Position numbers and translations under genes: made by a program. The notes beneath the pieces were generated by a model, which worked only from the letters and a program-made list of their open reading frames with translations, was not told where the DNA came from and did not search any database. DNA of 64,000 nt from positions 248,001-312,000 of the forward strand of contig NZ_JBNPEO010000003.1 in assembly GCF_050490315.1 (NCBI RefSeq), in the 5' to 3' direction. Below, in pieces: positions 26,581 through 35,027 of the stretch. The DNA is from JBNPEO01 sp050490315 (lineage in GTDB: Bacteria; Actinomycetota; Actinomycetes; Actinomycetales; Micrococcaceae). Every line of letters begins with the position of its first letter. Positions within the stretch are counted from its first letter, which is position 1.

Positions 26581-27045
26581 GTGAGCCAGCACGACGGCGG
26601 CACTCAACTTCCGGCGTCGGACGCCTTGAGTGCCAACCACGTAATTGTGGCTAGCAGTGACCCGGTGGACTGGGACGCGCTGAAAAGCGCTGCCCAGGCT
26701 GCAATGGAACATGCCTATGCGCCCTATTCGAAGTTCAAAGTGGGTGCCGCTGCGTTAACCGATGATGGCCGAATCATCACCGGGTGCAATGTGGAAAATG
26801 CCAGCTATGGCCTCACTCTGTGTGCCGAATGTGCGCTTGTTGGCCAATTGCATTTGGGCGGCGGAGGACTGATCTCCGCGTTCTATTGTGTGGACGCAGC
26901 CGGCAATGTGCTGATGCCGTGCGGTCGCTGCCGTCAATTGCTCTACGAATTCCGTGCACCCGGAATGCATTTGATGACCACGCAAGGAATTAAAACCATG
27001 GACCAAGTGCTGCCAGACGCCTTTGGCCCAGAAAATCTTGTCTAA
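26581..27045 (+). CDS. cdd: cytidine deaminase
   Basis: 154 residues from GTG 26581, with AAAGG 9 nt upstream; TTG 26572, overlapping the permease stop, is the alternative. Converts cytidine and deoxycytidine to uridine and deoxyuridine. The zinc site is complete: NVENASYGLTLCAECA (Cys and the proton-shuttling Glu) and PCGRCRQLL (two Cys). The first 30 residues are an unconserved extension. Linked to a nucleoside importer and deoA. Confidence 0.95.
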   Translation: MSQHDGGTQLPASDALSANHVIVASSDPVDWDALKSAAQAAMEHAYAPYSKFKVGAAALTDDGRIITGCNVENASYGLTLCAECALVGQLHLGGGGLISAFYCVDAAGNVLMPCGRCRQLLYEFRAPGMHLMTTQGIKTMDQVLPDAFGPENLV

Positions 27046-27064
27046 CACCATTTCAGGAGTAGCA

Positions 27065-28369
27065 ATGAGCGAGCAGTTCGACGCAGTGGACATCATCCGG
27101 ATCAAACGCGATCGCGGAACCCTGAGCCCCGAACAAATCGACTGGACCATCGACGCGTACACGCGTGGAGTGATCGCTGACGAACAAATGTCCGCGTTGA
27201 ACATGGCTATTTTGCTCAACGGAATGGACCGTGCTGAGATTTCCCGTTGGACTGCAGCGATGATCGCTTCGGGGGAGCGGATGGACTTCTCGAGCCTGCG
27301 CCGCCCCGACGGTGGGGTCAAAGCCACTTCGGACAAGCACTCCACCGGTGGTGTTGGTGACAAGATCACTCTGCCGCTAGCTCCCTTGGTGGCCGTTTTT
27401 GGTGTGGCAGTCCCCCAGCTCTCCGGTCGCGGCCTAGGGCACACTGGCGGAACCTTGGACAAGCTCGAATCCATCCCGGGGTGGCGCGCTGCACTGAGCA
27501 ATGAAGAGATGCTCGCTCAGCTGCAAGACGTTGGAGCAGTCATTTGTGCAGCTGGCGCCGGGCTGGCTCCAGCGGACAAGAAACTTTACGCCCTGCGTGA
27601 CGTCACCGGAACCGTGGAAGCCATCCCGCTGATCGCCTCCTCGATTATGAGCAAAAAGATCGCCGAAGGCACCGGTTCGCTGGTGTTGGACGTCAAGGTT
27701 GGTAGCGGCGCCTTTATGAAGGATGAAGCCCGTGCCCGCGAACTCGCCGAAACCATGGTGGCGCTGGGTAAGGACGCCGGTGTAAATACCGTTGCCCTGT
27801 TGACCAACATGAACACTCCCTTGGGCTTGACTGCAGGCAACGCCATTGAAGTGGAAGAGTCAGTAGAAGTCTTGGCCGGTGGCGGTCCGGAAGACGTAGT
27901 AGAACTAACGGTTCGCCTCGCCGAGGAGATGCTCCAGGCGGCTGGGGTCCACAACGCTGACCCGGGCGCGGCACTCAAGGATGGACGCGCCATGGACGTG
28001 TGGAACAGGATGATCGAAGCCCAAGGCGGGGATCCTCGTGCCAAGCTGCCGGTGGCGAAAGAGTCTGAAGTTGTTTACGCTCCAGCGGACGGTGTGCTGG
28101 TGGAACTTGATGCAATGGCAGTTGGCGTTGCTGCTTGGCGCTTGGGTGCAGGAAGGGCCCGCAAGGAAGACATTGTTCAGGCCGGTGCCGGTGTCCGAAT
28201 GCACGCCAAGCCAGGTGCAACAGTGCGTGCTGGAGAGCCGCTGATGACGTTGCTGACGGATACACCGGAAAAGTTTGCGCGGGCCAAAGAGGCCCTGGCT
28301 GATGCCGTTGTTATTGCGGCTGACGGTGCACGTCCAGCCCAGCAACTGATTATCGACCGCATCGCCTAA
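27065..28369 (+). CDS. deoA: thymidine/pyrimidine-nucleoside phosphorylase
   Basis: 434 residues from ATG 27065 with AGGAG upstream. Phosphorolysis of (deoxy)uridine and thymidine to base and sugar-1-phosphate. Signatures: VDIIRIKRDRGTLS at the N-terminus, KHSTGGVGDKITLPLAP (phosphate binding), LSGRGLGHTGGTLDKLESIPG, SSIMSKKIAEG and DVKVGSGAFMK. The C-terminal domain is the usual PYNP_C module. It uses the product of cdd, and the sugar phosphate can enter central metabolism. Confidence 0.97.
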   Translation: MSEQFDAVDIIRIKRDRGTLSPEQIDWTIDAYTRGVIADEQMSALNMAILLNGMDRAEISRWTAAMIASGERMDFSSLRRPDGGVKATSDKHSTGGVGDKITLPLAPLVAVFGVAVPQLSGRGLGHTGGTLDKLESIPGWRAALSNEEMLAQLQDVGAVICAAGAGLAPADKKLYALRDVTGTVEAIPLIASSIMSKKIAEGTGSLVLDVKVGSGAFMKDEARARELAETMVALGKDAGVNTVALLTNMNTPLGLTAGNAIEVEESVEVLAGGGPEDVVELTVRLAEEMLQAAGVHNADPGAALKDGRAMDVWNRMIEAQGGDPRAKLPVAKESEVVYAPADGVLVELDAMAVGVAAWRLGAGRARKEDIVQAGAGVRMHAKPGATVRAGEPLMTLLTDTPEKFARAKEALADAVVIAADGARPAQQLIIDRIA

Positions 28370-28375
28370 AGCTCC

Positions 28376-28981
28376 ATGCAAGCCATCAATGACTTCATTC
28401 TGGCTGCCGCAGGGCAGCCATGGGTGTTGTGGCTGGTTTTATTGTGCTGCCTGATCGACGGGTTTTTCCCTCCGGTCCCTAGCGAATCCGTTGTGGTTGG
28501 CCTGGCATCGGTGGCTGCCTCCGCCGGGTACCCGTCACCGTGGTTGTTGATGGTGGTGGCGGGCATCGGTGCCTTTGCCGGTGACAATATTGCGTACCAA
28601 CTGGGGCAAAGCATTGGCACCACTCGGTGGCGGTGGATGCGCACTCACCGGCTTCAAAACGGTTTTCATTGGGCCCAACGGGAGCTCAACAGGCGTCCCG
28701 CTTCCTTGATTCTGGTGGCGCGCTTTATCCCGATCGGCAGAGTGGTTGTGAACTTGGTGGCGGGTGCTACCGGGTTCAAGCGCCAGCGCTTTGTCCTACT
28801 GACCGTGATTTCGGCGGTGGTTTGGTCCACCTATTCGGTGGCTCTGGGAATGTTTTTTGGCCAGTGGTTTGCCAGCAATCACCTGCTTGGTGTGGTGGTG
28901 GCGATCATCGGAGCGGTGGTCCTGGGGCTTGTCATTGACCGGGTGATCGGCAAGATCCGTGGACCGCTCAAAGAGGGATAG
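28376..28981 (+). CDS. DedA family membrane protein, first
   Basis: 201 residues, ATG 6 nt after deoA. VTT/DedA domain with the acidic loop motif PPVPSESVVVG, GAFAGDNIAYQLG and RFIPIGRVVVNLVAG, whose Glu/Asp/Arg residues are conserved in the family. DedA proteins are lipid scramblases or undecaprenyl-phosphate translocases. Five or six membrane segments. No clear link to nucleoside use; it may simply be a downstream passenger of that operon. Confidence 0.9.
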   Translation: MQAINDFILAAAGQPWVLWLVLLCCLIDGFFPPVPSESVVVGLASVAASAGYPSPWLLMVVAGIGAFAGDNIAYQLGQSIGTTRWRWMRTHRLQNGFHWAQRELNRRPASLILVARFIPIGRVVVNLVAGATGFKRQRFVLLTVISAVVWSTYSVALGMFFGQWFASNHLLGVVVAIIGAVVLGLVIDRVIGKIRGPLKEG

Positions 28982-29070
28982 TGTCAGCCCCTGGTATGAG
29001 GATCAAACAGGCCCAAGATAGCTCTGTGGGTTGATGCGATTCCTCAGGCCAAGTCACTAGTGTTTGAAGT

Positions 29071-29121
29071 GTGCTCCCATCGGCTGAAAGCGTAGCGAAC
29101 GACGCTCAAGCCGTGGGACAC
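29071..29121 (+). repeat. imperfect inverted repeat between the two DedA genes
   Basis: GTG-TCCCA-CGGCT-AGCGT on the left side (29071-29092) pairs with ACGCT-AGCCG-TGGGA-CAC on the right, with single-base bulges. It probably terminates the upstream operon. The rest of 28982-29161 holds no gene. Confidence 0.5.
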
Positions 29122-29161
29122 TAAAGCCGTTAACTTAAACACATTTCAGGAGCATCCCGGC

Positions 29162-29875
29162 GTGGAAATATTCAATGAGGCAATCCTCCACGCCGCCGGG
29201 CAGTGGTGGATTTATCCAGTCCTGATGTTCTTCTGTTTTATTGACGGATTCCTCCCCATTCTCCCGAGCGAAACCCTCATCGTTGCACTCGGTGCCCTTT
29301 CAGTGGGGAGTGGCGAACCAAACATGCTATTGGTGATGCTAGCCGGGGCTCTGGGCGCCATTGCCGGTGACAACATGGCCTACTTGCTGGGCCGCAAAAT
29401 TGGTGTCGAACGTTTTGCCTGGATGCGCCGTCCACGCATTCAAAAGGCCCTCGGCTGGGCCCGCTATGAGCTAGACAAGCGCGGGGCCATGCTTATTTTC
29501 ACCGCCCGTTACATTCCAGTGGGACGCGTGGCAGTCAACTGGATAGCTGGCACCACAGCCTACCCGCGCCGTCGTTTTGTGATTTTGGATATTTTGGCTT
29601 CGGTGACATGGGTGGCGTACTCGGCCGGAATCGGAATGCTGGCTGGGCGCTGGGTCCACAATCACCCGCTCTTGGGAGTGGCCATAGCGATCGTCTTCGC
29701 GATCATTTTGGGATTTGTAGTGGACCACGCCATAACGTTGCTCCACCGCTGGCGGGATAAAAAAGACGCTGAGCGTGCTGCACGGACAGCTGGTACCCCC
29801 GGATCCCACACACATGAAACGGTGGTAGACGCTACAACGGAGCCAGCCGCCGAAAAGCTGCAGCACGGAAAGTAG
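29162..29875 (+). CDS. DedA family membrane protein, second
   Basis: 237 residues, GTG start with CAGGAG about 12 nt upstream. A paralogue of the DedA protein 180 nt upstream: LPILPSETLIVALG, GAIAGDNMAYLLGRKIG and RYIPVGRVAVNWIAGTTA match position by position. It adds a basic/acidic cytoplasmic tail of about 40 residues. The tandem pair looks like a local duplication, though clearly old. Confidence 0.9.
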   Translation: MEIFNEAILHAAGQWWIYPVLMFFCFIDGFLPILPSETLIVALGALSVGSGEPNMLLVMLAGALGAIAGDNMAYLLGRKIGVERFAWMRRPRIQKALGWARYELDKRGAMLIFTARYIPVGRVAVNWIAGTTAYPRRRFVILDILASVTWVAYSAGIGMLAGRWVHNHPLLGVAIAIVFAIILGFVVDHAITLLHRWRDKKDAERAARTAGTPGSHTHETVVDATTEPAAEKLQHGK

Positions 29876-29895
29876 CGTTGTTCTCGCCGCGACTC

Positions 29896-29901
29896 TAGAG
29901 T
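29896..29901 (+). promoter_or_regulatory. -10 element (TAGAGT) of the adenosine deaminase gene, leaderless type
   Basis: TAGAGT ends 7 nt before GTG 29909. Confidence 0.45.
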
Positions 29902-29908
29902 GGGATGC

Positions 29909-31105
29909 GTGACTGAGCCTATTGTTGACGCCGCCCCTGCCCTTGACTTCGATCTGAAGTCCCTTCCCAAAGTTTCCCTCCACGACCACTTGGATGGCGG
30001 CCTGAGGCCTGCAACCATCATCGAGCTGGCCGCTGAAGTGGGACACACCCTGCCTTCCACCGATCCGGTGGCTTTGGGCGAGTGGTTCCGTGAGGCAGCA
30101 GACTCCGGTTCCTTGGTGCGCTATCTGGAAACTTTTGACCACACCATTGCCGTGATGCAGACCCGTGAGGGCTTGGCTCGCGTCGCTCGCGAATTCGTTG
30201 AAGATTTAGCGGACGACGGCGTGGTGTACGGCGAAGTGCGTTGGGCGCCTGAGCAGCACCTCACCAAGGGCCTTACCTTGGACGAAGTTGTTGAGGCAGT
30301 CCAAGAAGGGCTCGAAGCCGGAATGGAAGCCGTTGAGGCTACTGGCCGCGACATCCAAGTTGGCCAGCTGATCACAGCAATGCGCCATGCAGACCGCGGC
30401 CAGGAGATCGCCGAGTTGGCTGTTCGCCACCGCGACCATGGCGCTGTTGGTTTTGACATTGCTGGTGCCGAAGACGGCTTTTTGCCGTCTCGCTTTAAGG
30501 AAGCCTTCACCTACTTGGCGGAAAACAACTTCCCTGCCACGGTGCATGCCGGCGAGGCAGCTGGGCTGGAAAGTATCCAGTCCGCGCTGGTAGACGGACG
30601 CGCGCTGCGCTTGGGACACGGCGTGCGTATCGCTGAGGACATTACAGTGGAGTTCGACGACGAGGTAGTCGTCGAGGCTGAGGTAGAAGAGGACGTTGCA
30701 GAAGACGCAGCCGACGTCAATGACTTTGACGAGGATGCAACTGTTGGAATGGTGACGCTTGGTCGTCTTGCGAGCTGGGTCCGCGACCGCGGCATCGCGC
30801 TGGAGATCTGCCCGTCATCAAACCTTCAGACCGGAGCTGTTGCTCAGTTCGGCGGGGACATTGCCAGCCACCCCATCGACATGCTGTACCAAACTGGCTT
30901 CAACGTCACCATCAACACTGACAACCGTTTGATGTCCGGTGTAACACTTACGGACGAGTTTGAGCTGTTGGTGGAAACCTTCGACTACGATCTTGACGAT
31001 CTGCTGGAGCTCACGCTCAACGCAGCCGAGGCAGCTTTCTTGCCTCTCGAAGAGAAGGAAGCACTCGTGGAATACATCAACGAGGCCTACAACAACCTGG
31101 CGTAA
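29909..31105 (+). CDS. add: adenosine deaminase with acidic insertion
   Basis: 398 residues from GTG 29909, the position predicted by the upstream -10 element; GTG 29900 is in frame but overlaps that element. Deaminates adenosine to inosine. The zinc and catalytic residues are visible: H25 and H27 in SLHDHLDGG, HAGEAAG (His and the proton-donating Glu), LGHGVRI, and NTDNRLMSG, where the second Asp of the mammalian NTDD is Asn, as in other actinobacterial enzymes. An insertion of about 30 residues at 249-280 is made almost only of Asp, Glu, Val and Ala and splits the region between LGHG and CPSSN. It fits the nucleoside salvage role of the locus. Confidence 0.94.
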   Translation: MTEPIVDAAPALDFDLKSLPKVSLHDHLDGGLRPATIIELAAEVGHTLPSTDPVALGEWFREAADSGSLVRYLETFDHTIAVMQTREGLARVAREFVEDLADDGVVYGEVRWAPEQHLTKGLTLDEVVEAVQEGLEAGMEAVEATGRDIQVGQLITAMRHADRGQEIAELAVRHRDHGAVGFDIAGAEDGFLPSRFKEAFTYLAENNFPATVHAGEAAGLESIQSALVDGRALRLGHGVRIAEDITVEFDDEVVVEAEVEEDVAEDAADVNDFDEDATVGMVTLGRLASWVRDRGIALEICPSSNLQTGAVAQFGGDIASHPIDMLYQTGFNVTINTDNRLMSGVTLTDEFELLVETFDYDLDDLLELTLNAAEAAFLPLEEKEALVEYINEAYNNLA

Positions 31106-31111
31106 TAGCTG

Positions 31112-31801
31112 ATGAGTGAGGACGTTCCCGCTATTGAGCGGCTCATCAACACCATTGCAGCCCTCCGCGAGCATTGCCCGTGGATGCGAGGGCAGAGCCA
31201 CGAGTCTCTTGTGGAGTATCTGCTCGAGGAAGCCTACGAAGTGGTGGAAACTATTGAAGCCGGGCCCGGTGGGATGGTGGATGATGAGTTGCGCGGTGAA
31301 CTCGGGGACGTCCTCCTCCAAGTTGTACTTCACGCACGGTTAGCCCAAGAGCGTGGAAGCTTTGACTTCTCGGATGTGGCCGAGGTGATCAACCAGAAAA
31401 TGGTTCGACGCAATCCACACGTATTCCGGGCCGATGGAACGCTGCAGTGCACGTTCCCCACGAGTCTTGATCAAGTGGTGAAAAGCTACGACGGCGTGAA
31501 AAACGCCGAGACGCCAGAGCGTCGGGATCCCTTTGCAGGAATCCCGGCGCAATTGCCGGCTCTGGCACTGGCAGCCAAAATACTTGACCGCGCCCAGCGG
31601 AACGATATTGAGTTCGACACCGTCGAGTTAAGCACCGTTCCGTTAGCCGCTCCTCAGTTTAAAAGCGAAGCTGAGCTAGGGGAGTACCTTTTTGCTCTTG
31701 TGGCTCAAGCAAGCTCTACTGGCTTTGACGCAGAACGTGCCCTCCGGACTTCAGCTCGGAGCAAGCTGGGTGCTCTTCAAAAACCCGTTACCGATTCTTA
31801 G
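31112..31801 (+). CDS. mazG: MazG nucleoside triphosphate pyrophosphohydrolase
   Basis: 229 residues, starting 6 nt after add. Hydrolyses NTPs to NMP and pyrophosphate, cleaning oxidised or aberrant nucleotides. The N-terminal MazG domain has HCPWMRGQSHESLVEYLLEEAYEVVETIE and ELRGELGDVLLQVVLHARLA, with the EExxE and ExxD metal-binding sets, followed by RRNPHVF. The C-terminal half is less conserved. In Mycobacterium tuberculosis mazG is also close to eno, and the same order follows here. Confidence 0.93.
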   Translation: MSEDVPAIERLINTIAALREHCPWMRGQSHESLVEYLLEEAYEVVETIEAGPGGMVDDELRGELGDVLLQVVLHARLAQERGSFDFSDVAEVINQKMVRRNPHVFRADGTLQCTFPTSLDQVVKSYDGVKNAETPERRDPFAGIPAQLPALALAAKILDRAQRNDIEFDTVELSTVPLAAPQFKSEAELGEYLFALVAQASSTGFDAERALRTSARSKLGALQKPVTDS

Positions 31802-31809
31802 TTTGCTCC

Positions 31810-32535
31810 TTAGTCAGCGAGCAACTTGTAGATAGTTCGGCGAGCCTCGTCGAGTGCCTCGATGGTGGCTTGGAGTTTCTCCTCGGTGCCATCGATGCCG
31901 ATTTGGTGCACTGCGCCCATCAATTTTCCGATGCTCAGTTTGAGGTCTTGGCCCACGCCGGCCTCTTGGTTAACTTCTTCCCAAACGGCTGCAAGCTCTG
32001 AAGCGTGTTCAACGGTGTGAGCTTTGCCGTCCTCGGTGAGCGCAAATTCCGTGCGACGTCCTTCACCAACTGACTCGATGAGTCCTTCGGCCTGAAGCGC
32101 TGACAATGCCGGGTATACGGATCCTGGGCTGGGCCGCCAAGCGCCGTCCGTGTGGGCGGCGATGGATTTGATGAGCCCGTAGCCGTTCTCGGGGGACTGG
32201 CTCAAGAGGGACAAAATGGCGTTGCGGACGTTTCCCTTGCGGACTCGTCCGCCGGGGCCGAAGGGGGAGCGGCCGCCGAAGGGGCCGGGACCTCCAAAAC
32301 CAGGTCCGGCAAAACCAGGTCCGGCAAAACCTTGTCCGCCGAAGGGTCCTGGACCGCCAAAACCTTTGCCGCCGAAGCCGGGCCCGCCAAAGCGCCCGCC
32401 GCGGCCGTGATTGGGGCGTTCTTCGCTTTCCGGGAAGCCAGCTTCGTCGCGATGGCCGTGTTCGCCGTCGTGGTGGTGCATGGCGTGTGCCATTTCGTGA
32501 AACTCGTGATGTTTTTTGTGGTGATGCTTACGCAT
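31810..32535 (-). CDS. PadR-family transcriptional regulator with His-rich and Gly/Phe/Pro-repeat N-terminus
   Basis: 241 residues from ATG 32535. Residues 1-28 contain about a dozen histidines (MRKHHHKKHHEFHEMAHAMH and onward). Residues about 40-100 are repeats of G-G-P-G-F-G. The PadR winged helix occupies about 103-185 (NVRNAILSLLSQSPENGYGLIKSI, then WRPSPGSVYPALSALQAEGLIES and the wing GRRTEFALTEDG). A C-terminal helix gives the dimer. PadR proteins repress stress or drug-efflux genes; the target here is unknown, but it may be itself given palindromic sequence upstream. The His-rich stretch could bind metal. Confidence 0.88.
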   Translation of the reverse strand: MRKHHHKKHHEFHEMAHAMHHHDGEHGHRDEAGFPESEERPNHGRGGRFGGPGFGGKGFGGPGPFGGQGFAGPGFAGPGFGGPGPFGGRSPFGPGGRVRKGNVRNAILSLLSQSPENGYGLIKSIAAHTDGAWRPSPGSVYPALSALQAEGLIESVGEGRRTEFALTEDGKAHTVEHASELAAVWEEVNQEAGVGQDLKLSIGKLMGAVHQIGIDGTEEKLQATIEALDEARRTIYKLLAD

Positions 32536-32581
32536 GGTGTGCTCGATTCTTAGTAGTTGACCCGGCTTTCTGTTGTCGCGT

Positions 32582-32602
32582 CGATATACCAACGATATAT
32601 CG
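32582..32602. promoter_or_regulatory. candidate PadR operator
   Basis: CGATATA (32582-32588) is followed by the perfect palindrome CGATATATCG (32593-32602), strikingly A/T-rich in this genome, 50-65 nt upstream of the PadR start and on the far side of the eno promoter region. Assignment to PadR is inferred from position. Confidence 0.4.
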
Positions 32603-32759
32603 CTATGTTCTGGTGCGTCAACACTTGCTGCTTTAGAGCTGTCCACAACTAGATACATCTGGACATACACTCACGCATCGTCGGTCTAAGCGCTAGGCTG
32701 GTGGATGGACAATGCCGTCGCACAATTTCCGTCAGTACGCTCAGAACAGGAGCACCTTC

Positions 32760-34040
32760 ATGGCGCTTATCGATGCCATTCACGCCCGCGAGATCCTTGA
32801 TTCCCGCGGCAACCCCACCGTAGAAGTTGAGGTCCTGCTTTCGGACGGCTCAATGGGCCGCGCAGCAGTACCCTCCGGTGCATCCACCGGCGAGCACGAA
32901 GCCGTGGAGCTCCGCGACGAAGACAAGGGCCGTTACCTGGGCAAGGGAGTCCAGAAAGCAGTAGAAGCCGTTCTCGAGAAGATCGGCCCGGCGCTCGAAG
33001 GTTTCGACGCTACCGACCAGCGCAGCATCGATCAGGCCATGATCGACCTCGATGGCACCCCGAACAAGGGTAAGCTCGGCGCAAACGCCATCTTGGGCGT
33101 CTCACTCGCCGTTGCTAACGCTGCAGCAGCTTCCGCTGACCTGCCGTTGTACAAGTACCTCGGTGGCCCGAACGCACACGTTTTGCCGGTTCCGCTGATG
33201 AATATCCTCAATGGTGGTTCACACGCTGATTCTGACGTAGACATCCAGGAATTTATGGTTGTTCCCCTGGGCGCAGAGACCTTCTCCGAAGGCTTGCGCT
33301 GGGGCGTTGAGGTTTACCACTCCTTGAAGTCGGTGCTCAAGGAAAAGGGCTTGGCTACCGGTCTTGGCGACGAGGGTGGTTTCGCACCGAACCTGCCGTC
33401 CAACCGTGCAGCCCTTGACCTCATCCAGGAAGCCATCACCCGCGCGGGCTACACCCCGGGCAAGGACATCGGTTTAGCTCTGGACGTTGCTTCCTCTGAG
33501 TTCTTCAAGGACGGTGCCTACCAGTTCGAAGGCAAGGCTTTGACGGCTGCAGACATGAGCGCTTACTACGCTGAGCTCGTTGCTGACTACCCCTTGGTGT
33601 CCATCGAAGACCCGTTGGACGAGAACGACTGGGACGGCTGGAAGACACTCACCGATGCTATTGGTGACAAAGTCCAGCTGGTTGGCGATGATCTCTTTGT
33701 TACCAACCCGGAGCGTCTGCAGCAGGGCGTGGATTCCAAGACCGCTAACTCCCTCTTGGTTAAGGTCAATCAGATCGGTTCTTTGACCGAGACTTTGGAT
33801 GCTGTATCCCTCGCTCAGCGCGCTGGCTACACCACCATCACCTCCCACCGCTCCGGCGAGACCGAGGACACCACCATCGCTGACATTGCGGTGGCCACCA
33901 ACGCAGGCCAGATCAAGACCGGCGCTCCGGCCCGCTCCGAACGCGTTGCCAAGTACAACCAGCTCCTGCGCATCGAAGAAGAGCTCGACGATGCCGCACG
34001 CTACGCCGGTCGCAGCGCCTTCCCGCGTTTCAAGGGCTAG
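32760..34040 (+). CDS. eno: enolase
   Basis: 426 residues from ATG 32760, with CAGGAG upstream; a frame extending to 32712 lacks a better start. Converts 2-phosphoglycerate to phosphoenolpyruvate in glycolysis. Signatures: AREILDSRGNPTVEVE, PSGASTGEHEAVELRD, SHADSDVDIQEFMV, DEGGFAPNL, the metal ligands in LALDVASSEF, SIEDPLDENDW and VGDDLFVTNP, the catalytic lysine in LVKVNQIG, and SHRSGETEDTTIAD. Followed by a terminator. Confidence 0.99.
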   Translation: MALIDAIHAREILDSRGNPTVEVEVLLSDGSMGRAAVPSGASTGEHEAVELRDEDKGRYLGKGVQKAVEAVLEKIGPALEGFDATDQRSIDQAMIDLDGTPNKGKLGANAILGVSLAVANAAAASADLPLYKYLGGPNAHVLPVPLMNILNGGSHADSDVDIQEFMVVPLGAETFSEGLRWGVEVYHSLKSVLKEKGLATGLGDEGGFAPNLPSNRAALDLIQEAITRAGYTPGKDIGLALDVASSEFFKDGAYQFEGKALTAADMSAYYAELVADYPLVSIEDPLDENDWDGWKTLTDAIGDKVQLVGDDLFVTNPERLQQGVDSKTANSLLVKVNQIGSLTETLDAVSLAQRAGYTTITSHRSGETEDTTIADIAVATNAGQIKTGAPARSERVAKYNQLLRIEEELDDAARYAGRSAFPRFKG

Positions 34041-34056
34041 TAGCAAGAGTTTTTCT

Positions 34057-34102
34057 CCAGCGGTGGCTATGGTGGAACAGACCATGGCCGCCGCTGGCTT
34101 TT
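34057..34102 (+). terminator. terminator after eno
   Basis: 17-bp stem (34057-34073 with 34081-34097, two G-U pairs in the RNA), 7-nt loop, then CTTTT. Confidence 0.8.
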
Positions 34103-34156
34103 AACCGCCGCAGCAGACTGGCGCTCAGATTCACTGCTTGACCTAAGGAGAACGCA

Positions 34157-34969
34157 TTGGCAACCCGCCGTCCTAAGGTTCCACGCGCCTCGGTGCTTGG
34201 TACCGGCCCGGCAAGCCATTCGGCCGGGCGTAAGCCAACTTTTTCCGGAACTTCTGGTCATTCGACAAAAGCCGATTTGGATACCGCCAAGCGCGAAACC
34301 GAAGCTCAGATCATTCAGGGTAACTTCGGTGATCGCCCGTCCTCTTCACCTGTAGGGGCAACAAAAAGCACACGAATCGCTGGGGTGAGTGCCACCAAAC
34401 ACTCCGGCCATTCAGAGGGCAGCAGTCATTCTGACAGCGCCGGAAATTTCACCGGCACGAGCAAGCCCATTGGTACCAACAAGGCTGGCGCTCCCAAGGC
34501 TGGCGCTGACAAGACCAGCGGCAGCAAGTCAGGTACCAGCAGTTCCAAGGGTGGCAACAAGTCCACCGAGGCGGCTACGCCGGTTCCAGCACGCGCGTTC
34601 TCTGGACGGCTCCTTGCCTTGGCTGTGGTGATGATTGCAATCACCGTGCTGTTGGCACCCACGGTCAAAATCTGGTGGGAACAACGCAGCCAGATTTCAG
34701 CGCTCGAAGCGGACATTGCAGCTAAAAAAGCGCAACAGAACGATCTCAATTCTCAAGTTTCCCGGTGGGAGGACCCTGCCTTCGTTCGGCAGCAGGCCCG
34801 TGACCGGATTAACATGGTGATGCCGGGTGAGACCAGTTACTGGGTGTTTGGAGCCGATCCCGGTTCCACCGAGACAACACCCACAACAACCTCCACTACG
34901 CCTACACCCACGGACCTGCCCTGGACCGAGCAGTTATGGCAGTCCATTAAGCGTTCGGCAACAGACTAG
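34157..34969 (+). CDS. FtsB/DivIC-family septum formation protein
   Basis: 270 residues, TTG start 6 nt after AAGGAG. The N-terminal 145 residues are disordered, rich in Ser, Lys, Ala, Gly and Thr. A single membrane helix (about 152-174) is followed by a coiled coil (about 178-205, SQISALEADIAAKKAQQNDL) and the WEDPAFVRQQARDRINMVMPGE motif shared by actinobacterial DivIC/FtsB proteins. It would act in the FtsQLB complex at the division site. The position between eno and the DUF501 gene equals that of Rv1024 in M. tuberculosis. Confidence 0.9.
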   Translation: MATRRPKVPRASVLGTGPASHSAGRKPTFSGTSGHSTKADLDTAKRETEAQIIQGNFGDRPSSSPVGATKSTRIAGVSATKHSGHSEGSSHSDSAGNFTGTSKPIGTNKAGAPKAGADKTSGSKSGTSSSKGGNKSTEAATPVPARAFSGRLLALAVVMIAITVLLAPTVKIWWEQRSQISALEADIAAKKAQQNDLNSQVSRWEDPAFVRQQARDRINMVMPGETSYWVFGADPGSTETTPTTTSTTPTPTDLPWTEQLWQSIKRSATD

Positions 34970-35027
34970 ACGCGGTTCCCGCCGCTGTGACCTCCCTTCC
35001 GGAGGTAAATGGGAAGGAAGAGAAGTC

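Noticed and set aside
32230..32400. Regular short repeats that could suggest a CRISPR or a tandem DNA repeat
   Set aside because: They encode the Gly/Phe/Pro repeat of the PadR regulator in frame; units are irregular and there are no spacers.
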